Assembly: GCA_964593795.1 (NCBI GenBank)
Contig: CAZQJC010000147.1
Coordinates: forward strand, 26,493-90,492
Direction of reading: 5' to 3'
DNA from: JAHFDS01 sp964593795
Lineage (GTDB): Bacteria > Myxococcota_A > Polyangia > JAHFDS01
Length of the DNA stretch: 64,000 nucleotides
Position 1 is the first letter of the stretch, and the number at the start of each line of letters is the position of its first letter. The position numbers and the translations under genes are program-made. Positions 16,917 through 26,613 of this stretch are shown piece after piece. The notes beneath the pieces are model-generated. The model was not told the DNA's origin. It did no database searches and was given only the letters and a program-made list of their open reading frames with translations.

Positions 16917-19900
16917 TCACTCGAGCTCGGTCTCCACTCCGATCTCGCTGGCCGGGAGCTCGAAGCGCACCAGCTTGCCGTGCCGCAGCGAGACGATCGG
17001 CAGGACCTGCCCCGGCCGCGCTCCCGTGATCGACGCGAGCGACTCGGGCGTGTGGAGCGGCTCGCCGGCCACCGAAAGGAGCAGGTCGCCCACGCCGACA
17101 CCCGCGCGCCTTGCCGCCGAGTCGTCGCGCACGCCGATCACGAGCACGCCCCGCGCCCCCCCGAACAGCGTCGGCTCCTTCTGACGCAGGAGCTCGTGCT
17201 GGCGCGCCGCCTCGTAAGCCGTCACCTGCGCGGCGTGCCGGGCGCGGGCCTGCGCCTGCGTGATCTCCCGGCGGTTTCCGTCGAAGAACCGCACCTCGGT
17301 GCCGCTCCGTTCCATCGACCAGCTCTCGTCCGGGGCCTCCGGCGTCTGCACCCCGGCCGAGGTGGTGCGGCCAGTGGCGTCGAATCGCAGCCAGCGTCGC
17401 TGCCCGTCGCCGGTCAGCTCCGTCTCGCCAACGGCACCGTCCGGCATCGCCGCCGGGCGGCCGTCGGGCCCGAGGAAGGCCGCCGTCGCCCGAACACCCG
17501 TCGGAAGCTCGTCGTAACGCCTGCGGACGATCGCCGGGCCGTGCTCCGCCGACAGGGACCGGCCGTCGGCGCCGAAGAAGGCCTCCTCGATCGGGCGTCC
17601 GAGGGCGTCGCTCTGGATGCGCCGCTCCGCGTAGCCGAGGCGATGGAGGACGGGGCGGCCATCGGCGCCGAGGTAGCGCTCCTCGAGCAGGACGCCGCGC
17701 TCGTCGTGCTTCCTCTGCAGCGCGACGTAGCCGTCGGGATGCCGCGTGGGCTTGCCGTCGGGCCCGAAGAACCGCTCCCCGGCGACCTGGCCAAAGGCGT
17801 CGAAATCGCGCTCGACGCGCGCGTATCCCGCCGCGCCCCGGACGGGGGCGCCCGTGGCGTCGAAGTAGGCCTCGGCGCGCGCCTTGCCGAGAGCGTCTCG
17901 CTCGAACCGTATCCGCGCGACGCCGTCCCGGCCCGCCACGGGGTGCCGGGCTGCGTCGAAGAACGACTCCTCGGCAACGTAGCCTCCGGCATCGAAGCGG
18001 AAGCGGTGGATCGAGTAGCCGTTCTCGCCCGGCACAGGCTCGCCAGACTTGCCGAAGGTCACCTCCTCGATCCGGTTGCCCTGGAGGTCGTAGACGTTGC
18101 GCGTGCCGTGCACGCCCTCCACGAGCATCGGCTCGCCGCCCTTGCCGAAGCTCGACTCCTCCACCAACCGGCCGTGCTCGTCCCACTTGCGCCGCACGAT
18201 GGCCGCTCCGCCCTCGAGGACGACCGGCTCGTCGCGGACGCCGAAGTATCGGATCTCGATCTCTCGGCCGCGCTCGTCGTGGCGCGTCTCGATCCGCGAG
18301 CAGCCGAGGATCTGCACCGCGGGGCGTCCCTCGGCGTCGAGGCAGCGCTTCGAGATCTCGAGGTCGCGCGCGTCGTGCTCCATGCGGAAGAACGCACACC
18401 CCCCGACGGCCATCGGGCGGCCGTCCGCCCCGAGGTACCGGAACTCGACGTAGTTGCCGCGTTCGTCGTAGCGGCCGATGTCGCTCGCGAGGCCGCTCTG
18501 GACGAGCTTGCCCTCGGGGTCCAGGAAGTCCGTGCGGTGCTCGCGGGCCGCACGGTCCACGAGGTTCCGGGTCGTCGCGTAGCCTCTTGGCCAGCGAAAG
18601 GGCGCGCCGTCGGGTCCGAGCGAGGTCACGCGCGACTCCGCGCCCGCGAGGAGCTCCGCGCGGGAGCCGGTCTTGCCGCGAGCGTCGCGGTGGCGACGGC
18701 CGTCCTCCTCGAGGGACTCGCTCGTGATGACGAGCGCGTCACCGCGGGTCTGCCGACGTACGCGCTCGTGCGCGCCATGCCAGTCGCTCGCAAAGGGCTT
18801 GCCCGCGGCGTCGAAGAACCAGACGTCGGTTTGCCAGCCGTCGCCGTCGTACGCGATGGACCTCGAGGCGAAGCCGCCGTCGCGGCTCAGGAAGGGACGC
18901 CCGTCGGCGCCGAACAAGCTCTCGCGCGTCATCCGGCCCTCGCGATCGCGCTCGAAGACCCAGCGCTGCACGCCGCTGCGGCTCGGGGCAGGCGCGCCGT
19001 CCACCCCGAGCGCCGTCCGCTCGAGCTCGAGGCCGCGCGCGTCTCTCACATACGCATATCCGAATACGCCATCCCGGTCGGGTCTCGGCGTGCCGAAGAG
19101 GTTCCCGAAGCGCAGCTTGCGGACGAATCCCGCGCCGTCGCGCTCGACGAGGTGGACGGTGACGTCGGTGTCCTCGTCCGGGAGCGGGTTTCCGCGCGCG
19201 TCGCGCGGCTCGATCCGTGAGAGGTCGCTCGAGTACACCCACCGCTGCTTCACCCGCGCGACGGTGAGGTGGCTCTTGACGATGCGCTCGCGTACGCGGT
19301 CGCCATCGTAGAGGTACTCGTCGACGGTGAGGACCTCGCCGTCGGGCCGCAGGTGCTCGAGCCGGAGCACGCGGCCGCGCTGCTCGACCAGGCGGAGCGG
19401 CGGGTGGAGCCGGCCGAGCTTCGTCGCCGAGCCGACGCAGAACGGTGCGCCCGCGCGCTCACCGACCTCGGTGCAGTAGCCGAGGCGGAGACGCGCCCAT
19501 TGCCAGTAACCGGCGCCCGCGGCGAGGGCGGCACAAGCTGCGCCGAGGAGCGCCAGTCGTCCGAGGACGCGTCGCCGCGGATCGCGCGCGAGCGCCGCGA
19601 GGAGCTCGCCCATCGACGCGAATCGCTCGTCGGGGCGACTGCGGAGGCCCCGCAGCAGCGCGGCGTGGACGAACGCGGGCACCTTCGCGCCGCGAGGAGG
19701 CGACTGCACCCGGCCAGTCGTGACCTCCAGCGCGAGCGTCGCGACCGTCTCGCCAGCGAACGGGCGAAGGCCGTAGAGGGCCTCGAAGAGCGCCACGCAG
19801 AAGCTGAACTGGTCCGTGCGCGCGTCGGTGGGCTGGCCGAGGTGCTGCTCCGGGGACATGTACGCGGGCGTGCCCAGGATGGCGCCCGTCTCGGTGAGCG

Positions 19901-20432
19901 CCGCGACCGGGGCCGCTGCGCCCGTCGGCGCCGCCGGGTCGATCGGCGGCGACTCGGAGTCCTGCGCGCTCCGCGCGAGGCCGAAGTCGAGCACGCGAAC
20001 GCGACCCTCGGCGTCGAGGAGCACGTTGTCGGGCTTGAAGTCGCGGTGGACGAGCCCGGCGCGGTGGGCCGCCTCGAGGCCGCGTCCCGCGAGCGTGAAG
20101 GTCGCGACGATCTCGCGCCAGGGCCGGCCGCTCCCGAGCCAGGCCGTCAGCGTCTGGCCTGCGACGTGCTCCATCGCGATGAAGACCTGCTCGCCGAACG
20201 TGCCGACGTCGTGGATCGCGATGACGTTCGGGTGCTGCAGCCGTGCCAGCGCCTGCGCCTCCCGGAGCAGGCGCGCGCGCCCCTCGCTGCTGGCGAAGGC
20301 GTCGTGGCGGACGAGCTTGATCGCCACCTTCCGGTCGAGCTCCGGATCGTGCGCCGCGTAGACGACGCCCATGCCTCCCCCGCCGAGCCGGCCGAGCACG
20401 AGGTAGCGGCCCAGGCTCGCGCCGCGTGGCAA
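16917..20432 (-). CDS. Receptor-like Ser/Thr kinase with degenerate ~40-residue repeats and C-terminal PDZ domain
   Basis: 1171 residues. Kinase domain at about residues 8-265: LGGGGMGVVYAAHD loop, AIKLV lysine, HRDFKPDNVLLD catalytic loop, DFGLARS and PAYMSPEQH. One membrane span near 290-312 (LALLGAACAALAAGAGYWQW). The outer part holds about 15 degenerate repeats of 38-40 residues, pattern D-x-x-G-x-x-x-E-x-x-Y/F-[FL]-G-x-D-G-x-P, for example ERGNYVEFRYLGADGRPM and ERGVLLEERYLGADGRPV. A PDZ domain ends the protein (GVLVIGVRDDSAARRAGVGV, then GDLLLSVAGEPL). The first normal start in frame is TTG 20432, yet convincing kinase N-terminal sequence (SGDDLDSTLSADPASARTQQ) continues upstream into a different frame from the ATG at 20541. 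See findings. Confidence 0.85.
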   Translation of the reverse strand: MPRGASLGRYLVLGRLGGGGMGVVYAAHDPELDRKVAIKLVRHDAFASSEGRARLLREAQALARLQHPNVIAIHDVGTFGEQVFIAMEHVAGQTLTAWLGSGRPWREIVATFTLAGRGLEAAHRAGLVHRDFKPDNVLLDAEGRVRVLDFGLARSAQDSESPPIDPAAPTGAAAPVAALTETGAILGTPAYMSPEQHLGQPTDARTDQFSFCVALFEALYGLRPFAGETVATLALEVTTGRVQSPPRGAKVPAFVHAALLRGLRSRPDERFASMGELLAALARDPRRRVLGRLALLGAACAALAAGAGYWQWARLRLGYCTEVGERAGAPFCVGSATKLGRLHPPLRLVEQRGRVLRLEHLRPDGEVLTVDEYLYDGDRVRERIVKSHLTVARVKQRWVYSSDLSRIEPRDARGNPLPDEDTDVTVHLVERDGAGFVRKLRFGNLFGTPRPDRDGVFGYAYVRDARGLELERTALGVDGAPAPSRSGVQRWVFERDREGRMTRESLFGADGRPFLSRDGGFASRSIAYDGDGWQTDVWFFDAAGKPFASDWHGAHERVRRQTRGDALVITSESLEEDGRRHRDARGKTGSRAELLAGAESRVTSLGPDGAPFRWPRGYATTRNLVDRAAREHRTDFLDPEGKLVQSGLASDIGRYDERGNYVEFRYLGADGRPMAVGGCAFFRMEHDARDLEISKRCLDAEGRPAVQILGCSRIETRHDERGREIEIRYFGVRDEPVVLEGGAAIVRRKWDEHGRLVEESSFGKGGEPMLVEGVHGTRNVYDLQGNRIEEVTFGKSGEPVPGENGYSIHRFRFDAGGYVAEESFFDAARHPVAGRDGVARIRFERDALGKARAEAYFDATGAPVRGAAGYARVERDFDAFGQVAGERFFGPDGKPTRHPDGYVALQRKHDERGVLLEERYLGADGRPVLHRLGYAERRIQSDALGRPIEEAFFGADGRSLSAEHGPAIVRRRYDELPTGVRATAAFLGPDGRPAAMPDGAVGETELTGDGQRRWLRFDATGRTTSAGVQTPEAPDESWSMERSGTEVRFFDGNRREITQAQARARHAAQVTAYEAARQHELLRQKEPTLFGGARGVLVIGVRDDSAARRAGVGVGDLLLSVAGEPLHTPESLASITGARPGQVLPIVSLRHGKLVRFELPASEIGVETELE

Positions 20433-20630
20433 GAGGCCATCCGAGGGCTGCGCGGGCGCCTGCTGGGTCCGCGCGCTGGCCGGATCGGCCGACAGGGTCG
20501 AGTCCAGATCGTCGCCGCTCAGGGCCCCAATCTACTTCCATTCGTCCGGCGTGTGCGCGCCAACCCCCAACTGCGGCGAGCGGCAGGTCGAGCCACACGC
20601 CGAGCCGCAGGACGCATCAGGAAGTCGAAG

Positions 20631-21152
20631 TTGCGCGTGTGCCAGCACGTTGAAGCAGGCGCGGCGAAGCAGCGCTGGGCCGAGTTCCAGCGCCAGAGCG
20701 GCCTCAGCACCACGCAACAGCGGGAGCTGATCGTGGAGACGTTCTTCGCCACTGAAGGACACGTCTCCATCGACGAGCTCCATGCGCTGGTGCGAAGGCG
20801 CAGCCCGCGAGTCGCCCATGCGACCGTCTATCGGACGATCAAGCTCCTCGTCGCCTGTGGCCTGGCACAGGAACAGCAGTTCCGCGACAAGGAGAAGTCC
20901 TACGAGGCGGCCGACGAGGTCGCGAGCCACCACGACCATCTGATCTGCACCGCCTGCGGCCACATCCTCGAGTTCGAGAACCAGGACATCGAGCGCATCC
21001 AGGCCGAGGTCGCGACCGGCATCGGCGGGTTCAAGATCGTGCGCCACAAGCTCGAGCTCTACGGCCTGTGTCCCCGAGCGCAGGGCCACCGCGACGGGTA
21101 CTGCCCCAACCCCGGGCACTGGCACGGGCCTCGCAGGGATGGAGGGTCATGA
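20631..21152 (+). CDS. fur: Fur-family metal-responsive repressor
   Basis: 173 residues from a TTG at 20631 with AGGA eight bases upstream; a GTG at 20637 is possible. Winged-helix part: TTQQRELIVETFFATEGHVS, DELHALVRRRSPRVAHATVY, RTIKLLVACGLA. Metal part: HHDHLICTACGHILEFEN with the HHDH ligands and one CxxC. The position that is Asp104 in Bacillus PerR is Glu here (HILEFEN), as in true Fur proteins. The second Cys pair is altered (C-x11-C). Its stop overlaps the catalase ATG, so it is cotranscribed with katA, and two Fur-box-like sites lie at 22757 and 25023. Iron- or peroxide-dependent repression of the local genes is inferred. Confidence 0.88.
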   Translation: MRVCQHVEAGAAKQRWAEFQRQSGLSTTQQRELIVETFFATEGHVSIDELHALVRRRSPRVAHATVYRTIKLLVACGLAQEQQFRDKEKSYEAADEVASHHDHLICTACGHILEFENQDIERIQAEVATGIGGFKIVRHKLELYGLCPRAQGHRDGYCPNPGHWHGPRRDGGS

Positions 21153-22606
21153 CCGACAAGAAGAAGCTGACCACCGCCGCGGGATGCCCGGTCACCGACA
21201 ACCAGAACGTGATGACCGCGGGTCGCCGTGGCCCCATGCTCCTGCAAGACGTCTGGTTCCTCGAGAAGCTCGCCCACTTCGATCGCGAGGTGATCCCGGA
21301 GCGACGCATGCACGCGAAGGGATCGGGCGCCCACGGGACGTTCACGGTCACCCACGACATCACGCGATACACGAGGGCCAAGCTCTTCTCGGCGGTCGGC
21401 AAGAAGACGGACGTCTTCGTGCGCTTCTCGACGGTCGCCGGCGAGCGAGGCGCCGCCGACGCCGAGCGCGACATCCGCGGCGTCGCGATGAAGTTCTACA
21501 CCGAAGAAGGCAACTGGGACCTCGTCGGCAACAACACGCCGGTCTTCTTCCTGCGCGATCCGCTGAAGTTCCCGGACCTCAACCACGCCGTCAAGCGCGA
21601 CCCGCGCAGCAACCTTCGCAGCGCGAGGAACAACTGGGACTTCTGGACCTCGCTGCCCGAGGCGCTTCATCAGATCACGATCACCATGAGCGATCGTGGC
21701 ATCCCGGCGACCTACCGCCACATGCACCTGTTCGGCAGCCACACCTTCAGCTTCATCAATGCGACGGGCGAACGGTTCTGGGTGAAGTTCCACCTGCAAT
21801 CGCAGCAGGGGATCAAGAACCTTACCGACGCCGAGGCCGAGGCGCTCATCGGCAAGGACCGCGAGAGCCACCAGCGCGACCTGTACGAGAGCATCGAGCG
21901 TGGAGTGTTCCCGCGCTGGAAGATGTTCGTGCAGGTGATGCCCGAAGAGGGCGCGGCGAAGTGCCCGTACAACCCCTTCGACCTGACGAAGGTCTGGCTA
22001 CACAAGGACTACCCGCTCATCGAGGTGGGCGTGCTCGAGCTCGACAGGAACCCGGCGAACTACCACGCAGAGGTCGAGCAGGCGGCCTTCAACCCGGCCA
22101 ACGTCGTGCCGGGGATCTCGTTCTCGCCGGACAAGATGCTGCAGGGGCGACTGTTCTCCTACGGAGATGCGCAGCGCTATCGCCTGGGGGTCAATCACGA
22201 CCTCATCCCCGTGAACGCCCCCCGCTGTCCGGTGCACAGCTACCACCGCGACGGCGCCATGCGCGTCGATGGCAACCAAGGCGGCACGCTCGGCTATGAG
22301 CCGAACGGCTACGGCGAATGGCAGGAGCAGCCCGATTTCCGCGAGCCGCCGCTCGGGCTCGAGGGTGCAGCCGACCACTGGAGCCACCGCGAGGACGACG
22401 ACTACTACTCGCAGCCGCGCGCCCTCTTCCGGCTGATGAGCGCCGCACAGAAGCAGGCGCTCTTCGAGAACACCGCGCGCGCAATGGGCGACGCGCCGAG
22501 GGAAGTGAAGCTGCGGCATATCGGCAACTGCATGAAGGCCGACCCAGCCTACGGCGAGGGCGTGGCCAGTGCGCTGGGCATTGCGCCCGGGGACCTGCAG
22601 GAGTGA
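21149..22606 (+). CDS. katA: Monofunctional heme catalase
   Basis: 485 residues, the normal small-subunit clade length. Active-site His55 (IPERRMHAKGSGAHG), Asn128 (WDLVGNNTPVFFLRD) and proximal heme ligand Tyr338 (GRLFSYGDAQRYRLG) are all present, as is the RFSTVAGERGAADAERDIRG signature. Decomposes hydrogen peroxide in the cytoplasm. The ATG at 21149 overlaps the fur stop (ATGA) and is preceded by GGAGGG. Third-position GC is lower than in neighbours, with more ATC/AAC/AAG use, perhaps reflecting high expression or a separate origin. Pairing with a Fur-family repressor mirrors perR-katA operons. Confidence 0.96.
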   Translation: MTDKKKLTTAAGCPVTDNQNVMTAGRRGPMLLQDVWFLEKLAHFDREVIPERRMHAKGSGAHGTFTVTHDITRYTRAKLFSAVGKKTDVFVRFSTVAGERGAADAERDIRGVAMKFYTEEGNWDLVGNNTPVFFLRDPLKFPDLNHAVKRDPRSNLRSARNNWDFWTSLPEALHQITITMSDRGIPATYRHMHLFGSHTFSFINATGERFWVKFHLQSQQGIKNLTDAEAEALIGKDRESHQRDLYESIERGVFPRWKMFVQVMPEEGAAKCPYNPFDLTKVWLHKDYPLIEVGVLELDRNPANYHAEVEQAAFNPANVVPGISFSPDKMLQGRLFSYGDAQRYRLGVNHDLIPVNAPRCPVHSYHRDGAMRVDGNQGGTLGYEPNGYGEWQEQPDFREPPLGLEGAADHWSHREDDDYYSQPRALFRLMSAAQKQALFENTARAMGDAPREVKLRHIGNCMKADPAYGEGVASALGIAPGDLQE

Positions 22607-22755
22607 TCATGGAGACCGTGCCCTCCCACAACCTGCAGCTTGCTCACGTCCACCCGCGCCCTGACCAGCGCGGGCGGTCGCCGACATCGTAGCGGCGCCC
22701 ATCGATCCGTCTGCCGCGCGGAACCCGGAGTTCCTGAAATTTCCGCCGATTTTTG

Positions 22756-22783
22756 TTGAAAATGGTTATCAGAATCGTTTTCA
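22756..22783 (+). promoter_or_regulatory. Fur-box-like site upstream of delta-60 lipoprotein
   Basis: TTGAAAATGGTTATCA followed by GAATCGTTTTCA: outer arms GAAAATG (22758-22764) and CGTTTTC (22776-22782) are inverted, with NAT-AAT-type hexamers inside. It is in a strikingly AT-rich patch 44 bp before the ATG at 22827. The half TTGAAAAT and the half ATCGTTTTC both recur in the site at 25023. Binding by the Fur encoded at 20631 is inferred. Confidence 0.6.
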
Positions 22784-22826
22784 TGACGGGGTTCGCTCGG
22801 CGGACGCGACAACGAACGGAGAGACC

Positions 22827-23650
22827 ATGACGAAGAGATCCAACACTCACGACACCTTCCGGAGCGCGCTCGTCGCCTCTGGTGCCCTGACCCTCGCCCT
22901 CGCCCTCGGATGTGATGCGCGCATGAAACTGTCACCAGGCGGTGCCGGCGCGGGTACCGGCGGCGACGACACTGGGGCAGCCGGCGATGGCGCGGGCTCT
23001 GGCGCCGCGGGCACAGCCCGCGCGCAGCGACGATCCTCGACGACGGCAGCGTGGTCGCGACCGGGTACATGAGCTTCATGGGCGTGGTGAGCCCCGTGGC
23101 CTTCAAGCTGACTTCGCGCGGCTTGCTCGATCCGACCTTCGGCGTCAACGGCATCTTCAACCAGAACGTCCTCGCTGCGACGACCGAGTGCTACGGCGCC
23201 GCGCGCCAGGGCGACAAGTTCGTCACCGCAGGTTACGGGCGTGACAACGCCAACGAGTCGCTCGACTTCGTCTCGCTCCGCCTGACCGCGACGGGTCAGC
23301 TCGACACCACCTACGCCACCGCCGGTGTTGCGCGGATCGACGTCGCCGGCTTCAACGACAACGCGCGCAACGTCGCCGTCCTCCACGACAACCGCGTCCT
23401 CATCATCGGCGGCGGACGCCCCACGACGGACAACGTCGACGGCATGCTCGTCATGCTGACGCCCGATGGGCAGCGAGACACGTCCTTCGCACCGAACGGC
23501 ATCAAGCTCTACGATCTGGGCGGCCCCTCGGACTTCTTCTGGGGCCTGGCGCTCTCGCCCGACGGCCGTCGGGCCGCGATCACCGGCCTCCGCGGGGCGG
23601 CCATGGGCGGCAACGACGACGCCGCGATGCTGATCCTCACCCTCCCCTGA
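22827..23650 (+). pseudogene. Frameshifted delta-60 repeat lipoprotein
   Basis: Frame 1 from the ATG at 22827 gives a lipoprotein signal (SGALTLALALGC, Cys about 29) and a Gly/Ala linker to about 23015. It then runs out of sense and stops at 23072. In another frame, from about 23030, coding resumes (ATILDDGSVVATGYMSFMG) and continues to the TGA at 23648-23650 with delta-60 blade motifs: GLLDPTFGVNGIF, GQLDTTYATAGVARIDVAGF, GQRDTSFAPNGIKLYD. Delta-60 propellers normally have more blades, so there is probably a deletion at the linker as well as the frame change. A sequencing slip cannot be excluded. The upstream Fur-box suggests it was iron-regulated. Confidence 0.65.
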
Positions 23651-23663
23651 CCAGACCTTCGTG

Positions 23664-23688
23664 GGCGGGGGAACCCTGTTCCCCCGCC
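23664..23688 (+). terminator. Strong rho-independent-type hairpin
   Basis: GGCGGGGGAAC / GTTCCCCCGCC with a CCT loop, 11 perfect base pairs, 13 bp after the delta-60 stop, followed by GCTTTCCCC. A second weaker stem (AAGGGGCAG / CTGCCCTT, about 23706-23726) may serve the convergent receptor remnant. Confidence 0.75.
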
Positions 23689-23771
23689 GCTTTCCCCATC
23701 CATGTAAAGGGGCAGCACTGCCCTTCCTGGTGGCCGGCTTCCCCGGCTTCCGAACCGGAGCCGCCAGGAAT

Positions 23772-24812
23772 CTACAGCGTCCAGCTCATCCCCACCATCA
23801 ACCATCGAGGCGCGGTGGGCCGGGCGCCGAACGGCCTGCGCGACAGCACCGCAGCCTCATCGGTCACGTTGCGCACCTGCGCGTAGGCCCAGAGCCGATC
23901 CCAGATCCGCGCGCGCAGCGACACGTCCAGCAAGAGCGCGCGATCGGTCCACTGGCCGTCCTGGCTCTCGCCCTCGCCCGCCTGCTCGCGCATGCGGTCC
24001 ATGAACGTGGCGGTCGTGTCGAACGCGACCCGATCCGTCTCGATCCCAGCGCTCGCCGCGACCTGATGCGCGGGCACGTACGGCATCTCGTAGCCCGGCT
24101 CGACGTGCCCGTACTGGGAATTCAGGGCGTCGAACGGATCGAGGAACTCGGTCTTCGTGAAGGTGTACGCCAGCGACAGCGGGACGATGACGCCCGGAGC
24201 GACGCGCACCTCGCCGTCGAACGACGCCTCCGCGCCGTAGATGCGCGCCCGTCCGCCGAGGATCGGCGTGTCCACCGCGCAGCCGCGCGCATCCGAGCAC
24301 TGATCGGAGAAGTTCGTGTAGTAGCTGAAGAACCCGATCGTCTCGGCCCGCAGTCGGTTCTGCTCGAACCGAGCGCCGCTCTCGAAGCTCCAGGTGTGCT
24401 CGGGCGACACGCCGGGTCCCTGGGCGGGTGCCTTGGGCGAGAACCCCCGGTAGACCCCCGCGAGCACCGACACCCCGCGTCCGATCTCCTTCGTCGCCCC
24501 GAGGCCAGGCAACAGGACCGCGTAGGTATCCCCCCCGACTGTGGCGTGCAGCCGATCGTCGAGATGGGAGCGGATCATCTCGGTGCGGACGCCGCCGTTG
24601 AGCTGCCAGCTCCCCATGAACAGCGTGTCCATGACGTGGATCGCGCCAGCGTAGCTCGACAGCGTCTGGTTCGCCGTCGTCTCGGTCGGTGTCCCCTCGG
24701 GGACGACCTCACCCGATGCGACGAGGTAGCGCGCCTGCGTGTGGAGGTAGCGCGCACGATCGTGGTGGAACCGCGCGCCCACGTCGATCGAATGAGCGAC
24801 CCTGCGCGCGCA
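23772..24812 (-). pseudogene. TonB-dependent receptor, C-terminal half only
   Basis: Open from just after a TGA at 24815-24813 to the stop at 23772; convincing receptor sequence starts at HSIDVGARFHHDRARYLHTQ. Beta-barrel strands and the final aromatic motif are typical: WSFESGARFEQNRLRAETIG, YGAEASFDGEVRVAPGVIVP, AYAQVRNVTDEAAVLSRRPF, RWLMVGMSWTL ending in Trp-Thr-Leu. The arrangement resembles iron(III)-dicitrate (FecA-type) receptors. The signal peptide, TonB box, plug domain and first half of the barrel are gone. The break abuts a truncated lipoprotein start in a different frame, so one deletion seems to have removed both. Non-functional as it stands. Confidence 0.75.
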
Positions 24813-25002
24813 TCACGACCGTCTCCAGGGTCGCCTGGATGCAGGTGCCCGCGGCCATGAGCAGCTTCTGCCGCGGACCGGCCTCTCCACCGCCGCCGGA
24901 TCCGCCGCTGCCGGGCGCGGGTCGCGCGTCGGACCGCGCGCTCCTGCAGCCAAACGAAGGGGTGGCGAGCACCAGGAACAGGACGATGCTGCGGGAGGAC
25001 AT
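24800..25002 (-). pseudogene. Truncated lipoprotein start, probably imelysin-like
   Basis: From the ATG at 25002: MSSRSIVLFLVLATPSFGC is a clean lipoprotein signal, then a Gly/Ser linker and GPRQKLLMAAGTCIQATLET. The last segment resembles the first helix of imelysin-family (M75, IrpA-like) iron-regulated proteins, which start near R-x-x-L-L-x-x-x-A-x-x-x-[IV]-x-x-x-[YL]. Sense ends near 24808, where sequence becomes the receptor in another frame. The family assignment rests on about 20 residues and is tentative. A Fur-box-like site lies just upstream, which fits an iron-uptake operon. Confidence 0.5.
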
Positions 25003-25019
25003 TCCAGAGCGTTCACACG

Positions 25020-25045
25020 AACGAAAACGATTTTCAACTTCAATT
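25020..25045 (-). promoter_or_regulatory. Fur-box-like site upstream of lipoprotein/receptor remnant
   Basis: GAAAACGATTTTC (25023-25035), read on the minus strand as GAAAATCGTTTTC, inside the longer AT-rich run TTGAAGTTGAAAATCG, then TTTTCG. It lies about 20 bp upstream of the ATG at 25002 and shares TTGAAAAT and ATCGTTTTC with the site at 22757. It is among the few AT-rich patches of the window. Confidence 0.55.
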
Positions 25046-25161
25046 TCATCCAGCCGTGCCGCAGCGCGCAAACGTGCGCGGGAACGGGCGTCCTGGGCGG
25101 ATCGATCTGGAAGGGCCTCGGGACGTTCAAGGCAGGCGGTAACGATGGTAAGACCGCGCCC

Positions 25162-26307
<1,146 letters not shown>

Positions 26308-26310
<3 letters not shown>

Positions 26311-26521
26311 TCCGAACCCACATCGATACGCGAGAGCTCCGGTGCTTCGATGCACACCTCGAGCAACTCGCTGCTGAGCTGTGTCTCTCCCGCTCCGCGC
26401 TCCGCGCTCCGCGGGTCCCTGTGCCGTCCTCGGCAAAGCCTGCGGGCGGCACGCGCTCGCTGCGCTCGCGGCTCAGTGTTCCCTGGCCCGAACCCGGGAC
26501 AGCCCCTAGTCCGAACCCACG
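26308..26521. repeat. 200-bp segment bounded by 14-bp direct repeats
   Basis: TAGTCCGAACCCAC occurs at 26308-26321 and again at 26508-26521, exactly 200 bp apart, and both are followed by a near-identical (A/G)TCGA. The first copy includes the stop codon of the acyl-CoA dehydrogenase. Between them are short tandem CTCCGCG units (about 26395-26415) and a GCGCTCGCTGCGCTCGC palindrome. I see no gene in 26311-26613. Confidence 0.55.
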
Positions 26522-26613
26522 TCGAGTAGAGGTCGCCGCGCTCGGTGGCCTCCTGGTAGAGCGCCGGCGTGCGACCAGGACCGCGAGCGGCATCCCGCGC
26601 GCGTCGGCCGGCG

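Noticed and set aside
14950..18399. 1149-codon minus-strand open frame spanning the LRR and kinase genes
   Set aside because: It overlaps two recognisable genes in a different frame and consists of shadow repeats of the LRR/kinase codons.
26395..26500. Tandem CTCCGCG and dyad as an origin or att site
   Set aside because: No DnaA boxes, integrase or tRNA nearby; better explained as part of the 200-bp repeat unit.
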